Program-made: the position numbers and the translations under genes
Shown: in pieces, positions 16,999-24,892 of the stretch
Layout of the letters: each line of letters starts with the position of its first letter
Numbering within the stretch: position 1 is the stretch's first letter
Notes under the pieces: model-generated
Seen by the model: only the letters and a program-made list of their open reading frames with translations
What the model was told of the DNA's origin: nothing
Database searches by the model: none
DNA from: Nocardia vulneris
Lineage (GTDB): Bacteria > Actinomycetota > Actinomycetes > Mycobacteriales > Mycobacteriaceae
DNA: 64,000 bases
Direction of reading: 5' to 3'
Assembly: GCF_001613425.1 (NCBI RefSeq)
Contig: NZ_BDCI01000017.1
Location: forward strand, 248,001-312,000

Positions 16999-18740
16999 CA
17001 GGCGACGAGGTCCGGGATGTCGAAGCTGTCCACCCCGACGACACCCCAGTTACAGCGCACCAGCCCGTTCTGGAGCAGCTGCTCGATGGCGTTGTCCGCC
17101 GACCACTGCCCCGGCGCGCACAGCTGTTCCGCGCGGGTCATGGTCAGCGTGCGCGAACCCGCGGCGACCGCGGCGTTCAGCAGTGCACGCGCGGGCGCGG
17201 CCAGCTCGCGATAGCCCGCCGACACCGTGCGGGTCATGCTCCAGTCGAGGAACTCCAGCTGGTGCAGCCGCCGCCGCGGATCCGCGAGCCGGTCGGCGAG
17301 CATGGACAACGACAGCAGTCGATTGGTCACCAGTTTCGCGCCGACGATGCGCAATGCCAGCGGATTTCGATCGCAGTAGGCGATGATGCGTTCCGCGGCA
17401 TCGGTTTCCGCGCTCATCCGATCCGGACCGATGATCGCGGAAAGTATCTCGTTGCTCTGGCCCGCGTCCGGCGCTTCCAGTTCGATCGGCGCCGCGCCTT
17501 CGATACCCGCGACCGCGCGGAAGGTGCCGGTGATCAGCACCGCGCTCCCGGGACCGCCCGCGAGCAGTTGCCGCACCTGGCCACGGGTGGTGACATTGTC
17601 GAGCACGATGAGCACCCGGCGGCCCGCGGCCCAACTGCGGAACAATTCCGCCCGCTCGTCGAGTTCATCGGGCAAATGTCCGGCGGCGAAACCCACCGCG
17701 CGCAGGAACCGGCCGAGAATACGGAACGAACCGTGCGTGCCTTCCCGAAAATCGACATAGAGCTGACCGTCCGGGAAATGGCCGCGTACCGAATGTCCCG
17801 CGTGGATCGCCAACGCCGATTTGCCGACGCCGGGCCCGCCGGTGACGGTGACCACGGCGGCCGTGACGGCCACGTCACTGGTCAGCAGTTCGGTGAGTCG
17901 TTTCTTTTCGTCGGCGCGACCGGAGAAATCGGACAGGTCCCGCGGCAATTGCGCGGGCGCCACCGCGGTGCGCACCTCGGCGGTGGCCTGTTCCGGTGCG
18001 CCGTCGAGCAATCCGCGCTGCAACTCCTGGATGGCCGAGGACGGTTCGATGCCCAGCTCGGCACTCAGGTTGGACCGCAGCAGGTGGTACACCTCGAGCG
18101 CCTCGGACCTGCGGCCGCAGCGATGCAGGCACGTCATCAGGTTGCCGTGCAGCCCTTCGTGATAGGGGTGCTCGCCACACAGGAGTTTCAGCTCACCGAT
18201 CAGATCCCGGTGATGGCCCAGACGCATCCGCGCCTCCACCCGCAACTGCGTGACCTGCAACAACGACTCACGCAACCGGTTGATCTCCGGTTCCAGAATC
18301 GGGCCGGCACAGATGTCGTACAGCGGCGTGCCGGTGCACAGCGCGGCCGCGTTCGAGGCGGACTGCAAGGCTTCCACCACCGCGCCGTCGGACAGCTGAT
18401 CGCGCGCCCGCTCGGCGAGCTGCTCGAACGCGGCGATATCGAGTTCGTGGTCGGCCAGCCGGATTTCATAACCCAGCGGATGCCAGCGCAACACGTCACG
18501 TCCGTTGGCGCCGTGCGCCTGCAACAGTTTCCGCAGTTGATAGACGTAGGTCTGCAAAGTCGCGAGCGCACTGATCGGCGCTTCGTCGTTCCACAGTTCT
18601 TCGACCAGAACTCCGGTGGGCACGATTCGGTTTCGCCGCACCGCGAGCAGCGCGAGCAGGCTGCGCAACTTCGGCGCCGTCGGTGTAATCTCACCATCGT
18701 CCACGGTGACTTGCAGTCTGCCGAGCGTTGAGACGAACAT
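16956..18740 (-). CDS. SARP/AfsR-like regulator with NB-ARC ATPase domain
   Basis: 594 residues. I chose the ATG giving MFVSTLGRLQV because AGGAG lies 7 nt upstream; an in-frame ATG 24 nt further up has no such site. Residues ~1-95 are the OmpR-like winged helix, ~100-245 the bacterial transcriptional activation domain (HPYHEGLHGNLMTCLHRCGR, ELGIEPS), and ~270-594 an NB-ARC ATPase with Walker A GGPGVGKS near 301-308 and LIVLDNV as Walker B. It lacks the long TPR tail of full AfsR. Such proteins activate neighbouring antibiotic operons, so it is the likely pathway-specific activator. Its 3' end overlaps the A-KR-ACP gene by 43 bases. Confidence 0.93.
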   Translation of the reverse strand: MFVSTLGRLQVTVDDGEITPTAPKLRSLLALLAVRRNRIVPTGVLVEELWNDEAPISALATLQTYVYQLRKLLQAHGANGRDVLRWHPLGYEIRLADHELDIAAFEQLAERARDQLSDGAVVEALQSASNAAALCTGTPLYDICAGPILEPEINRLRESLLQVTQLRVEARMRLGHHRDLIGELKLLCGEHPYHEGLHGNLMTCLHRCGRRSEALEVYHLLRSNLSAELGIEPSSAIQELQRGLLDGAPEQATAEVRTAVAPAQLPRDLSDFSGRADEKKRLTELLTSDVAVTAAVVTVTGGPGVGKSALAIHAGHSVRGHFPDGQLYVDFREGTHGSFRILGRFLRAVGFAAGHLPDELDERAELFRSWAAGRRVLIVLDNVTTRGQVRQLLAGGPGSAVLITGTFRAVAGIEGAAPIELEAPDAGQSNEILSAIIGPDRMSAETDAAERIIAYCDRNPLALRIVGAKLVTNRLLSLSMLADRLADPRRRLHQLEFLDWSMTRTVSAGYRELAAPARALLNAAVAAGSRTLTMTRAEQLCAPGQWSADNAIEQLLQNGLVRCNWGVVGVDSFDIPDLVACYVAEVAGPNTEAC

Positions 18741-19080
18741 CCAATCTCCTGGATCTTCCGGCAAATCCCACTGAAACCTGATACTTAGCCCCGCTCAGCA
18801 CATTCGAACATGGCGGCAACCGGACGACTACCAGCAAATCGGACAATGTGACGCGGATTACAGCTCGGATTCCGTAATTTTGCTAACGCGATGACAATCG
18901 AATTAGAAGAACATATAAGCGGTTTCGCGCACGCCCAGGATAAATCAGACAATCCATACAACCGCGACGTTCAGCGCCATCGCTCAGGGCAACGATTCCC
19001 CGCAAGCCGCACCCGCTCCCCTAACGACCACACCGATCCCGCCACCACACCTCCTACGAAAGGGTGGCGATCGACGGGTG
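18741..19080. other. AT-richer intergenic region upstream of the SARP gene
   Basis: This 340-nt gap is visibly less GC-rich than its surroundings (for example around 18860-18960) and must hold the SARP promoter on the - strand and the end of the leftward polysaccharide operon. A short + strand frame at 18891-19103 has no convincing start or protein character. I see no clear terminator or operator. Confidence 0.5.
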
Positions 19081-20229
19081 TCAGGCGCCGACGCCTCGGG
19101 TGAGGGTTCGGGTGACTGTGGTGGATAGGCGGGTGCGGAAGGCGGTGGGGGTGAAGGTGGTGGCGTGGGTGCGGATGGTGGCGGGGTCGTAGGTGGTGGG
19201 ATCGAAATCGCGCAGGTGGCGGGCGAGGCTGTCGATGACGGACTGGTCGTCGCCGGGGGCGAGATACTCGCCGGTGGTGCCGGGGCGGACGGTGTCGAGG
19301 GCGCCGCCCGCGCCGACGGCGAGGACCGGGGTGCCGCAGGCCATCGCCTCCACCGGGACGATGCCGAAATCCTCGACCCCGGGCATGAGCAGGGCCTGGC
19401 AGCGGCGATAGCTGTCCAGCAGGACCGCGTCGGAGGCGGCGCCGAGAAACGTGGTCTCCGGTCCGGCGATGGACTCGAGGTAGGGGCGGTGCCTACCGTC
19501 GCCGAGCACGACCAGCCGGCGACCCGCCTGCTGCGCCGCCCTGATCGCGAGGTCTGCCCGCTTGTAGGGCACGAGACGGCCGGCGAACAGGAAGAAATCC
19601 TCGCGCGGCAGCGCCGGGTCGGGAGTGAACCGATCTATCCGCACCGGCGGATTGATCACGGTGGCGGGCAGACCCCACCAATCACGCACGCGGGCCGCGA
19701 CCGCGTGCGAGTTGGCGATCACCTGTGCCAGCCGCGGCGCGGCCCGCAATTCGGCACGGCGGGCGACATGACCGAGGGCTGCCAAGGCGAGCTGACCGGA
19801 CCGCCCACCGGCCTCCTGGGCACGAAAAGCGCTGTCCCACGCCCAGCGTGCCGGGCTGTGCACATACGCGATCACCGGTGCGTCCGTGGCGAATACGGCC
19901 TGGGTGGCGAACGCGTGATGGCTGACGATCACCGCGTCGAACCGCCCGGCCAGCGGGAGGCGACGCAGCGCCCGGGGCACGAAAGGCAGCAACGGGGCGT
20001 GCGCGCGAGTGCCCAGCGCGGCATGCACCCCGCTGAGCCAGCTGTCCTGAATCGAATCCAGTTCTCCCGCACCACATTGCGCCGCGAGCGCGGCCTGCCC
20101 CGCACGACTGACGATCGGTGCGAACACCGCGGCTCCCGGCCAGGTGCGGAGGAACTCCGCGACCACCGCTTCGGACCCGCCGTATTCGGTGAATCGCTCA
20201 TGCACGAGCCCGATGCGCGGTGCGGTCAC
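19081..20229 (-). CDS. GT4-family glycosyltransferase
   Basis: 382 residues from a GTG that overlaps the upstream aminotransferase stop. The N-terminal TAPRIGLVHERFTEYGGSE is the acceptor-side start of GT-B, GT4-type enzymes; FFLFAGRLVPYKRADLAI and DFGIVPVEAMACGTPV (the E-x7-E region that binds the NDP-sugar) mark the C-terminal domain. Relatives such as WbaZ/MtfB are mannosyl- or hexosyltransferases in polysaccharide loci. It is the last gene of the long leftward operon. The N-terminal HERFTEYGG pattern argues for a cytoplasmic enzyme extending the lipid-linked repeat unit. Confidence 0.88.
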   Translation of the reverse strand: MTAPRIGLVHERFTEYGGSEAVVAEFLRTWPGAAVFAPIVSRAGQAALAAQCGAGELDSIQDSWLSGVHAALGTRAHAPLLPFVPRALRRLPLAGRFDAVIVSHHAFATQAVFATDAPVIAYVHSPARWAWDSAFRAQEAGGRSGQLALAALGHVARRAELRAAPRLAQVIANSHAVAARVRDWWGLPATVINPPVRIDRFTPDPALPREDFFLFAGRLVPYKRADLAIRAAQQAGRRLVVLGDGRHRPYLESIAGPETTFLGAASDAVLLDSYRRCQALLMPGVEDFGIVPVEAMACGTPVLAVGAGGALDTVRPGTTGEYLAPGDDQSVIDSLARHLRDFDPTTYDPATIRTHATTFTPTAFRTRLSTTVTRTLTRGVGA

Positions 20230-21590
20230 GAGTGCTGCGCTCCGCCTGGCGAGGCGGCGGCGATCCGGCGTGGCGCGGCGGTCCGCCGGAGCGCCGGGGC
20301 GACCGGCCTTCCCACCAAAAGCCCTGTGACACTGCCCTGTTCGAGCGCGCGCCGGTAGACGAGCGCCGCCTCCCGGCACGCGGAGACCGTCGCGTCGATA
20401 GCGTCGTCGGTGTGCGCCGCCGAGGTGACGAACGATTGCCCCAGTACCCCGCGGGCCAGCAGTTCCTGCAGGAACAGCGTCCGGAACGCTTGCGACGGCC
20501 TGCCGCGCGGATCTCTGGTGAGATAGACCAGGCACGACGGCCGCCCGGCGACCTGGAGGAAATCGGCGATACCCAGCTCGGCGGCAATGGCATTCACCGC
20601 GTCGGCGAGCCGTCGGCCGGCTCGTTCCATCCGGCCGATCGGGTCGGTGTCCGCGTAGGCGCGGACCACCGCGCGGAACGCGGCCAGTCCCGCGGATTCC
20701 GGCCCGTGCGTGGTCGAGAGCAGGAACACCCGGTCCCGGTCGGTCCGCAGCCCGCCCAGCTCCAGGTAGTCGCGCTTGCCCGCCAACGCCGAGATCGGGA
20801 ACCCGTTGCCCATCGCCTTCCCCCAGCAGGACAGATCCGGGCGCACACCGTACACCTGTTGCGCCCCACCGGCCGCCCAGCGGAACCCGGTGATCATCTC
20901 GTCGAACACCAGCAACGCCCCGTACCGATCACACAGGGCGCGAACACCGTTCAGATACCCGCTGCCGGGCTCGGCCAGGGCGGTCGCCGCCTCCATGACC
21001 ACGCATGCCACCGGCACCGCGGCCAGTACGTCGGCCAGTGCGCCGAGATCGTTGTACGGGAACTTCACCGTGGCGGTGTCGTCGGTGCCGCTGTCCATCT
21101 CGGTGGTGCCGATGAACCAGTCGTCCACCGAGAAGAACGGTTGATCGCACACCGCGACCACCACCCGGCCGGTGGCGGCGCGGGCCAGCCGGACCGCCGC
21201 GGTGGTGGCGTCCGAACCGTTTTTGGCGAACTTGACCATGTCGGCCCCGGGGACCAGGGACAGGAAGTCCTCGGCGGCAAGCAGTTCCAGCTCGGTGGGC
21301 CGGGAGAAGTTCACACCGTCGGCGATGGCGGCGGTCACCGCCTCGACCACCGGCCGATAGCCGTGCCCGAGCGTCACCGAGCGCAGGCCCATGCCGTACT
21401 CGACGTACTCGTTTCCGTCGCAGTCCCAGACCCGGCAGCCGTTGCCGCGCACCAGGATCGGGGCCATGTGTTCGGGGTACTGGTCGGCGCCGCGCGCATA
21501 GGTGTGCGCGCCACCGGGTATCAGGTCGTGCAACCGCGCTTGGATGCCGTTGCTACGAGCGAAATCACGTCGGCTGTCGAGACTCGTCAC
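20226..21590 (-). CDS. Class III PLP aminotransferase, glutamate-1-semialdehyde aminomutase-like
   Basis: 454 residues from a GTG start. Class III fold signatures: NGSDATTAA near 124 (PLP phosphate), LLVFDEMITGFR with Asp230, and the internal-aldimine Lys258 in SCWGKAMGNGFP. True HemL proteins are about 430 residues and sit in haem operons; this one is in a polysaccharide operon and has a 30-residue Arg/Ala-rich C-terminal tail. It therefore probably makes an amino group on a sugar or other glycan substituent rather than 5-aminolevulinate. It lies 17 nt after the YdcF-like gene and overlaps the glycosyltransferase downstream. Confidence 0.85.
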   Translation of the reverse strand: MTSLDSRRDFARSNGIQARLHDLIPGGAHTYARGADQYPEHMAPILVRGNGCRVWDCDGNEYVEYGMGLRSVTLGHGYRPVVEAVTAAIADGVNFSRPTELELLAAEDFLSLVPGADMVKFAKNGSDATTAAVRLARAATGRVVVAVCDQPFFSVDDWFIGTTEMDSGTDDTATVKFPYNDLGALADVLAAVPVACVVMEAATALAEPGSGYLNGVRALCDRYGALLVFDEMITGFRWAAGGAQQVYGVRPDLSCWGKAMGNGFPISALAGKRDYLELGGLRTDRDRVFLLSTTHGPESAGLAAFRAVVRAYADTDPIGRMERAGRRLADAVNAIAAELGIADFLQVAGRPSCLVYLTRDPRGRPSQAFRTLFLQELLARGVLGQSFVTSAAHTDDAIDATVSACREAALVYRRALEQGSVTGLLVGRPVAPALRRTAAPRRIAAASPGGAQHS

Positions 21591-21607
21591 GCGCGTTCCT
21601 CATTCCT

Positions 21608-22195
21608 TCAACACCCGCGTTCGGTGAACGCTTTGAGATAGCCCGCCGATTGGCGCAGGTACATCCACGACCAGAACACCGGCCCCGACGGACTGGGGCT
21701 GGCAACCATCGTCACTGCACCGGCGAAGCACTTCTGCACGATGTACCGCGCGCGCGACACATGCGGGGTGAAGGTCACCACGATGATGTGCCGCCAGCCG
21801 TATTGCCGTGCCCTGCGGCCGATTTCCTGTGCTTCGCCCTGGGTGGTCCACGGGTCGGGGACGAAACAGCTGACCTGGAAATCGAAGTGCCCGGCGCAAT
21901 ACTTGTCCATGGCGGGGTCGTCGGCGCCGGTGGAGCGCGAGATCAGCAGTTGCCGGGCGTAGCCACGCCGCGCGAGATCCAGTCCCACGTCGAAGCGTTC
22001 GTACGGCGTGCCGCCGAGCACGACGATGGCGTCGGCGGGCCGCAGCGGATCCACCTGCGGTCGCACGTACACCGGCCGGCCCAGCGCCGCCATCGCGGCC
22101 ACGACGGCGATCAGCGCGACGACGCCGAGCAGCGCACGCCGGATCCGGCGCGGCGGCCGCAGCGCATCGGGTGCGGCGGCGACTGCGTTGTTCAC
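21608..22195 (-). CDS. YdcF/SanA-like (DUF218) membrane-anchored protein
   Basis: 195 residues from a GTG with GGTGAGG just upstream. An N-terminal Arg-rich stretch is followed by one transmembrane helix (near 24-42), then an exported DUF218 domain: ADAIVVLGGTPYERFDVGLDLARRG, TTQGEAQEI, IIVVTFTPHVSRARYI. DUF218 proteins act in envelope processes but their reaction is unknown. Placement between the beta-helix lipoprotein and aminotransferase genes suggests a role in late, extracytoplasmic steps of the polysaccharide. Confidence 0.82.
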   Translation of the reverse strand: MNNAVAAAPDALRPPRRIRRALLGVVALIAVVAAMAALGRPVYVRPQVDPLRPADAIVVLGGTPYERFDVGLDLARRGYARQLLISRSTGADDPAMDKYCAGHFDFQVSCFVPDPWTTQGEAQEIGRRARQYGWRHIIVVTFTPHVSRARYIVQKCFAGAVTMVASPSPSGPVFWSWMYLRQSAGYLKAFTERGC

Positions 22196-22199
22196 GGCC

Positions 22200-23555
22200 T
22201 CACCTCGCCGGCCTGTCCCGGCCGAGCGGCACCGCGCTCACCGCACCGGTGGGTGCGACCACCAGCCGCCAGTACCCGCCGTCCGCGTCCTTGAGCACGA
22301 TGCCGCCCTCGGCGCGATCGGAAAGCCAAGCGCCGCTGGACAGCACCGCCGCCGCCACCGCGCCGTCGGCGGCTTGGACCTGGAGGATGTCGGTGTCCGG
22401 GCGGCCCGCCTGCGCGACCGTGGTCCCGGCGAACCGCGCCCCCAGCATCCGATCCCGGCCGATCACATGCCATCCGGTGGGGAAGGTCGCGGGATCGATA
22501 TCGCGGGCGGAGCTCGAAATGAGGCTCACCGCAGTGCCTTCCGGACACCCCTGCCAGTCGATCCGCAGTTCGGTGGGCGGCTTGTCCAGATCCGCGTCGA
22601 ACTGCACGTTCGCCAGATACGGTTGGCGGCAATAGGTCAGGTCCACGCAGAGGGTCCGGGCCGCGATCTTGCAATTGACGAGTCCGAACTGTGCGGGTCC
22701 GCCGCGCTCCCGGTGCCCGATCGACAGTGCCGTATCGGCGCCCTCGAACCAGACGTTGGTCAGCCACCAGGCGTTGGCCGCGCCGTCCACCACCAGGTGC
22801 CGGTCGGTGGTGCGCGGGTCGGTATCGGAGACGAATTCGACGTTGCTCAAGGCCAATCCGGCGTTGTGGTCGCCGCCGGTGCCGAGCACGCTGATCCGGT
22901 TGTTGGTGAATTTCGACGAGGTCACGTAATTCTGGATGCACGAGGTCACCAGCCCGTACCCGAAATTGTTGATATCGCAGTTGACGAACGCGGTGCCGCC
23001 CGTGTTCTGATCGAGCACGACGCCGCGCTGTTCGGCATAGCGCGGAAAGTTCTCGCTGAGGTGATTACCGCGCAGCACCACCGATTCGAACGAACACCGG
23101 AAGCATTCGGACAACGACACGGCGGTCACCGCCGGGTCGGAGACGAAGATGCCGAGCCGGGCGAAGCGCACGCGCTGCCGCTTGCGCAGGGCGATCAGCG
23201 TGCCACCGCCCTCGTAGTTGATCATGCTGACGTCGCCGCCGTCGCCGAGCACCGTGGCATAGTCGGGCAATGGTGGCCAGGACGTCACCCGGTACTGCCC
23301 GGCGGGCAGATACAGCACCAGCGGTCCGTCGCCCACCGCGGCGGCTTGCGCGAGCGCGGCGGTGTCGTCGGCCTTCCCGTCGCCCACCGCGCCGAAATCG
23401 CGGATGTTGCGGGCGGCGGGTGCGTCGGTGACCCGCGGCGAGCGGAACTCCTCGTCGGCGTCGGACCGGGCCGCACACGCGGCCAAGGGCAGTGCGGCGG
23501 CCGCGCCGAGCGAACCGGCGAGCAGGCGACGACGATTCACCGAGTCTTCGCTCAT
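22200..23555 (-). CDS. Tat-exported lipoprotein with pectate-lyase-like right-handed beta-helix
   Basis: 451 residues. The ATG overlaps the chain-length gene stop. The N-terminus has consecutive arginines (VNRRRLLAG), a hydrophobic stretch and a lipobox LAAC with Cys27, i.e. a Tat-type lipoprotein. The body begins with IRDFGAVGDGKADDTAALAQ, the classic entry of pectate-lyase/Pel-type parallel beta-helix proteins, followed by repeated N/S/V-rich turns (VNCDINNFGYGL, TSSKFTNNRISVLG). Such proteins cleave, epimerise or bind polysaccharides. Inside a Wzx/Wzy locus it may trim or modify the product outside the membrane; the enzymatic class is not decidable here. Confidence 0.85.
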   Translation of the reverse strand: MSEDSVNRRRLLAGSLGAAAALPLAACAARSDADEEFRSPRVTDAPAARNIRDFGAVGDGKADDTAALAQAAAVGDGPLVLYLPAGQYRVTSWPPLPDYATVLGDGGDVSMINYEGGGTLIALRKRQRVRFARLGIFVSDPAVTAVSLSECFRCSFESVVLRGNHLSENFPRYAEQRGVVLDQNTGGTAFVNCDINNFGYGLVTSCIQNYVTSSKFTNNRISVLGTGGDHNAGLALSNVEFVSDTDPRTTDRHLVVDGAANAWWLTNVWFEGADTALSIGHRERGGPAQFGLVNCKIAARTLCVDLTYCRQPYLANVQFDADLDKPPTELRIDWQGCPEGTAVSLISSSARDIDPATFPTGWHVIGRDRMLGARFAGTTVAQAGRPDTDILQVQAADGAVAAAVLSSGAWLSDRAEGGIVLKDADGGYWRLVVAPTGAVSAVPLGRDRPAR

Positions 23556-24892
23556 AGGCGCAACCTCTGACTCAGGCGCGGCCGGTCGCCGGGCCGGGAT
23601 ACCGCGATGACGCCCACCAGTGCCGCGCCCGCGGCGCCGAAGGTCGCCAGCGCGCCGCGGAGCTGGGCCGCGTCGGTGGTACCGAGCTCCACGACGCCGA
23701 TCGTCGTGTCCCCGCGCGGGGCAACCGACAGCGCGTCCGCGGCGGCGGTGACCGGTGCCACCTCGACCACCACATGGTCGAAATCGCATCGCAGGTCGGC
23801 CAGCAGCGCCCCGAAACGCTCGGTGGTCAACGCATCCGGCGTCCCGGGATCGGGCGCGCCGAGTGGCAGCAGGTCGATACCGTCGTCGGGTAGCCGCACC
23901 ACCGCATCGCTCAGTCTCGGTCCGCCGCGCAGGACTTCGGCGAGCCCGGGACCGGTGTGCGCCAGCAGTCGACCGGAGCTGCCCGCACCCGTGGTGTCCG
24001 CGTCCACGAGCACCACCCGGGCACCGGTGGCGGCCAGCGATCGGGCCAGCCGCGCCGCGATGTCAGGGGCCGACCGCGCGGAAAGACTGGTCAGCACAAT
24101 CGTTTTCGGACTCTTCCCGGCGGCGGCGTCGGCGAGGCGGGCCCGTAGCCGCCGCGTCTCCCCCAGCTCGCCCGGTAGGCCGATGTCGAGTATCGCCAGA
24201 ATCGGCACAGTCGGCCGCTCGGGTGCGCCGGACCCACCGACCCGAACCGGTTCCGCCAGTGCCGATTCCAGCTCGTTGGAGGTGCGCAACCGACGGTCCA
24301 GCCGATCGCGGAGCAGGGCCGCCGCGAAGCCCAGCGCGAGGCCGGCGCACAGACCGAGTGCGAGCAGGCGCGTTCGGCGCGGGCCGCTCGGCGCGGCGGG
24401 CAGCTCGGCCCGGTCCACCACCGCGACCCGGGTGGCGGGTGCCGCGCCGAGCTCGGTGGTCTCCAATTCGTCCACCAGCCGCCGGAATTGGGCCACCACG
24501 GCATCGGCGAGATCGCGCGCCTCCGCGGCTGTGGGCGCGGACACGGTGGCGACGAGCACGGCGGTCGCGGGCGGCGAACTCGCCGAGATCCGGCTGCGCA
24601 GTTCGCCGACGCTCAGCCGTAACCCGCGATCGTCGATCACGCGCTGGGCGACGGTGGCGCTGGCGAGCAGGTCCAGATACGACCGGACCCGCTGTTGCGC
24701 CGCCAAACCGCCCTGGTATGAGTCGTTCACCGACGTTCCCGTGGACATCGACACGTACATGCTGCTCGAGGCTTTGTACGTCACCGGAATCGTCTGCGCG
24801 TAACCCGCGGCGGCGAGCAGGCAGACCAGCACCGCCGCGGTGACGACGAGCCAACGGCGCCGCAGGACGTGCCAGTACTCGATCAAACCCAT
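23552..24892 (-). CDS. Wzz/YveK-type chain-length protein fused to a degenerate tyrosine-kinase-like domain
   Basis: 446 residues. MGLIEYWHVLRRRW leads into the first membrane helix (~14-32); a periplasmic-type region contains the Wzz pattern VTYKASSSMYVS, and a second helix lies near 180-200. The C-terminal half resembles CpsD/BY-kinases: KTIVLTSLSARSAPD and then ARVVLVDADTT. The expected Walker A GxxGxGKS is replaced by SLSARSAPD while the Walker A'-like VLVDAD is kept, and there is no Tyr cluster at the C-terminus. It probably sets polysaccharide chain length but is unlikely to be an active kinase. It overlaps the polymerase gene by 10 bases. Confidence 0.87.
   Translation of the reverse strand: MGLIEYWHVLRRRWLVVTAAVLVCLLAAAGYAQTIPVTYKASSSMYVSMSTGTSVNDSYQGGLAAQQRVRSYLDLLASATVAQRVIDDRGLRLSVGELRSRISASSPPATAVLVATVSAPTAAEARDLADAVVAQFRRLVDELETTELGAAPATRVAVVDRAELPAAPSGPRRTRLLALGLCAGLALGFAAALLRDRLDRRLRTSNELESALAEPVRVGGSGAPERPTVPILAILDIGLPGELGETRRLRARLADAAAGKSPKTIVLTSLSARSAPDIAARLARSLAATGARVVLVDADTTGAGSSGRLLAHTGPGLAEVLRGGPRLSDAVVRLPDDGIDLLPLGAPDPGTPDALTTERFGALLADLRCDFDHVVVEVAPVTAAADALSVAPRGDTTIGVVELGTTDAAQLRGALATFGAAGAALVGVIAVSRPGDRPRLSQRLRL

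Noticed and set aside
18741..18764. Upstream ATG giving the SARP protein eight more residues
   Set aside because: The ATG at 18740 has AGGAG at ideal spacing and begins with the usual SARP start; the earlier one has no site.
18891..19103. Short + strand frame upstream of the SARP gene
   Set aside because: No ribosome site, no recognisable protein character and it runs into the 3' end of the convergent glycosyltransferase.
20226..21590. Haem-pathway HemL (glutamate-1-semialdehyde aminomutase)
   Set aside because: Motifs fit the class III family, but the operon context is polysaccharide synthesis and a C-terminal extension is present, so a HemL call would mislead.
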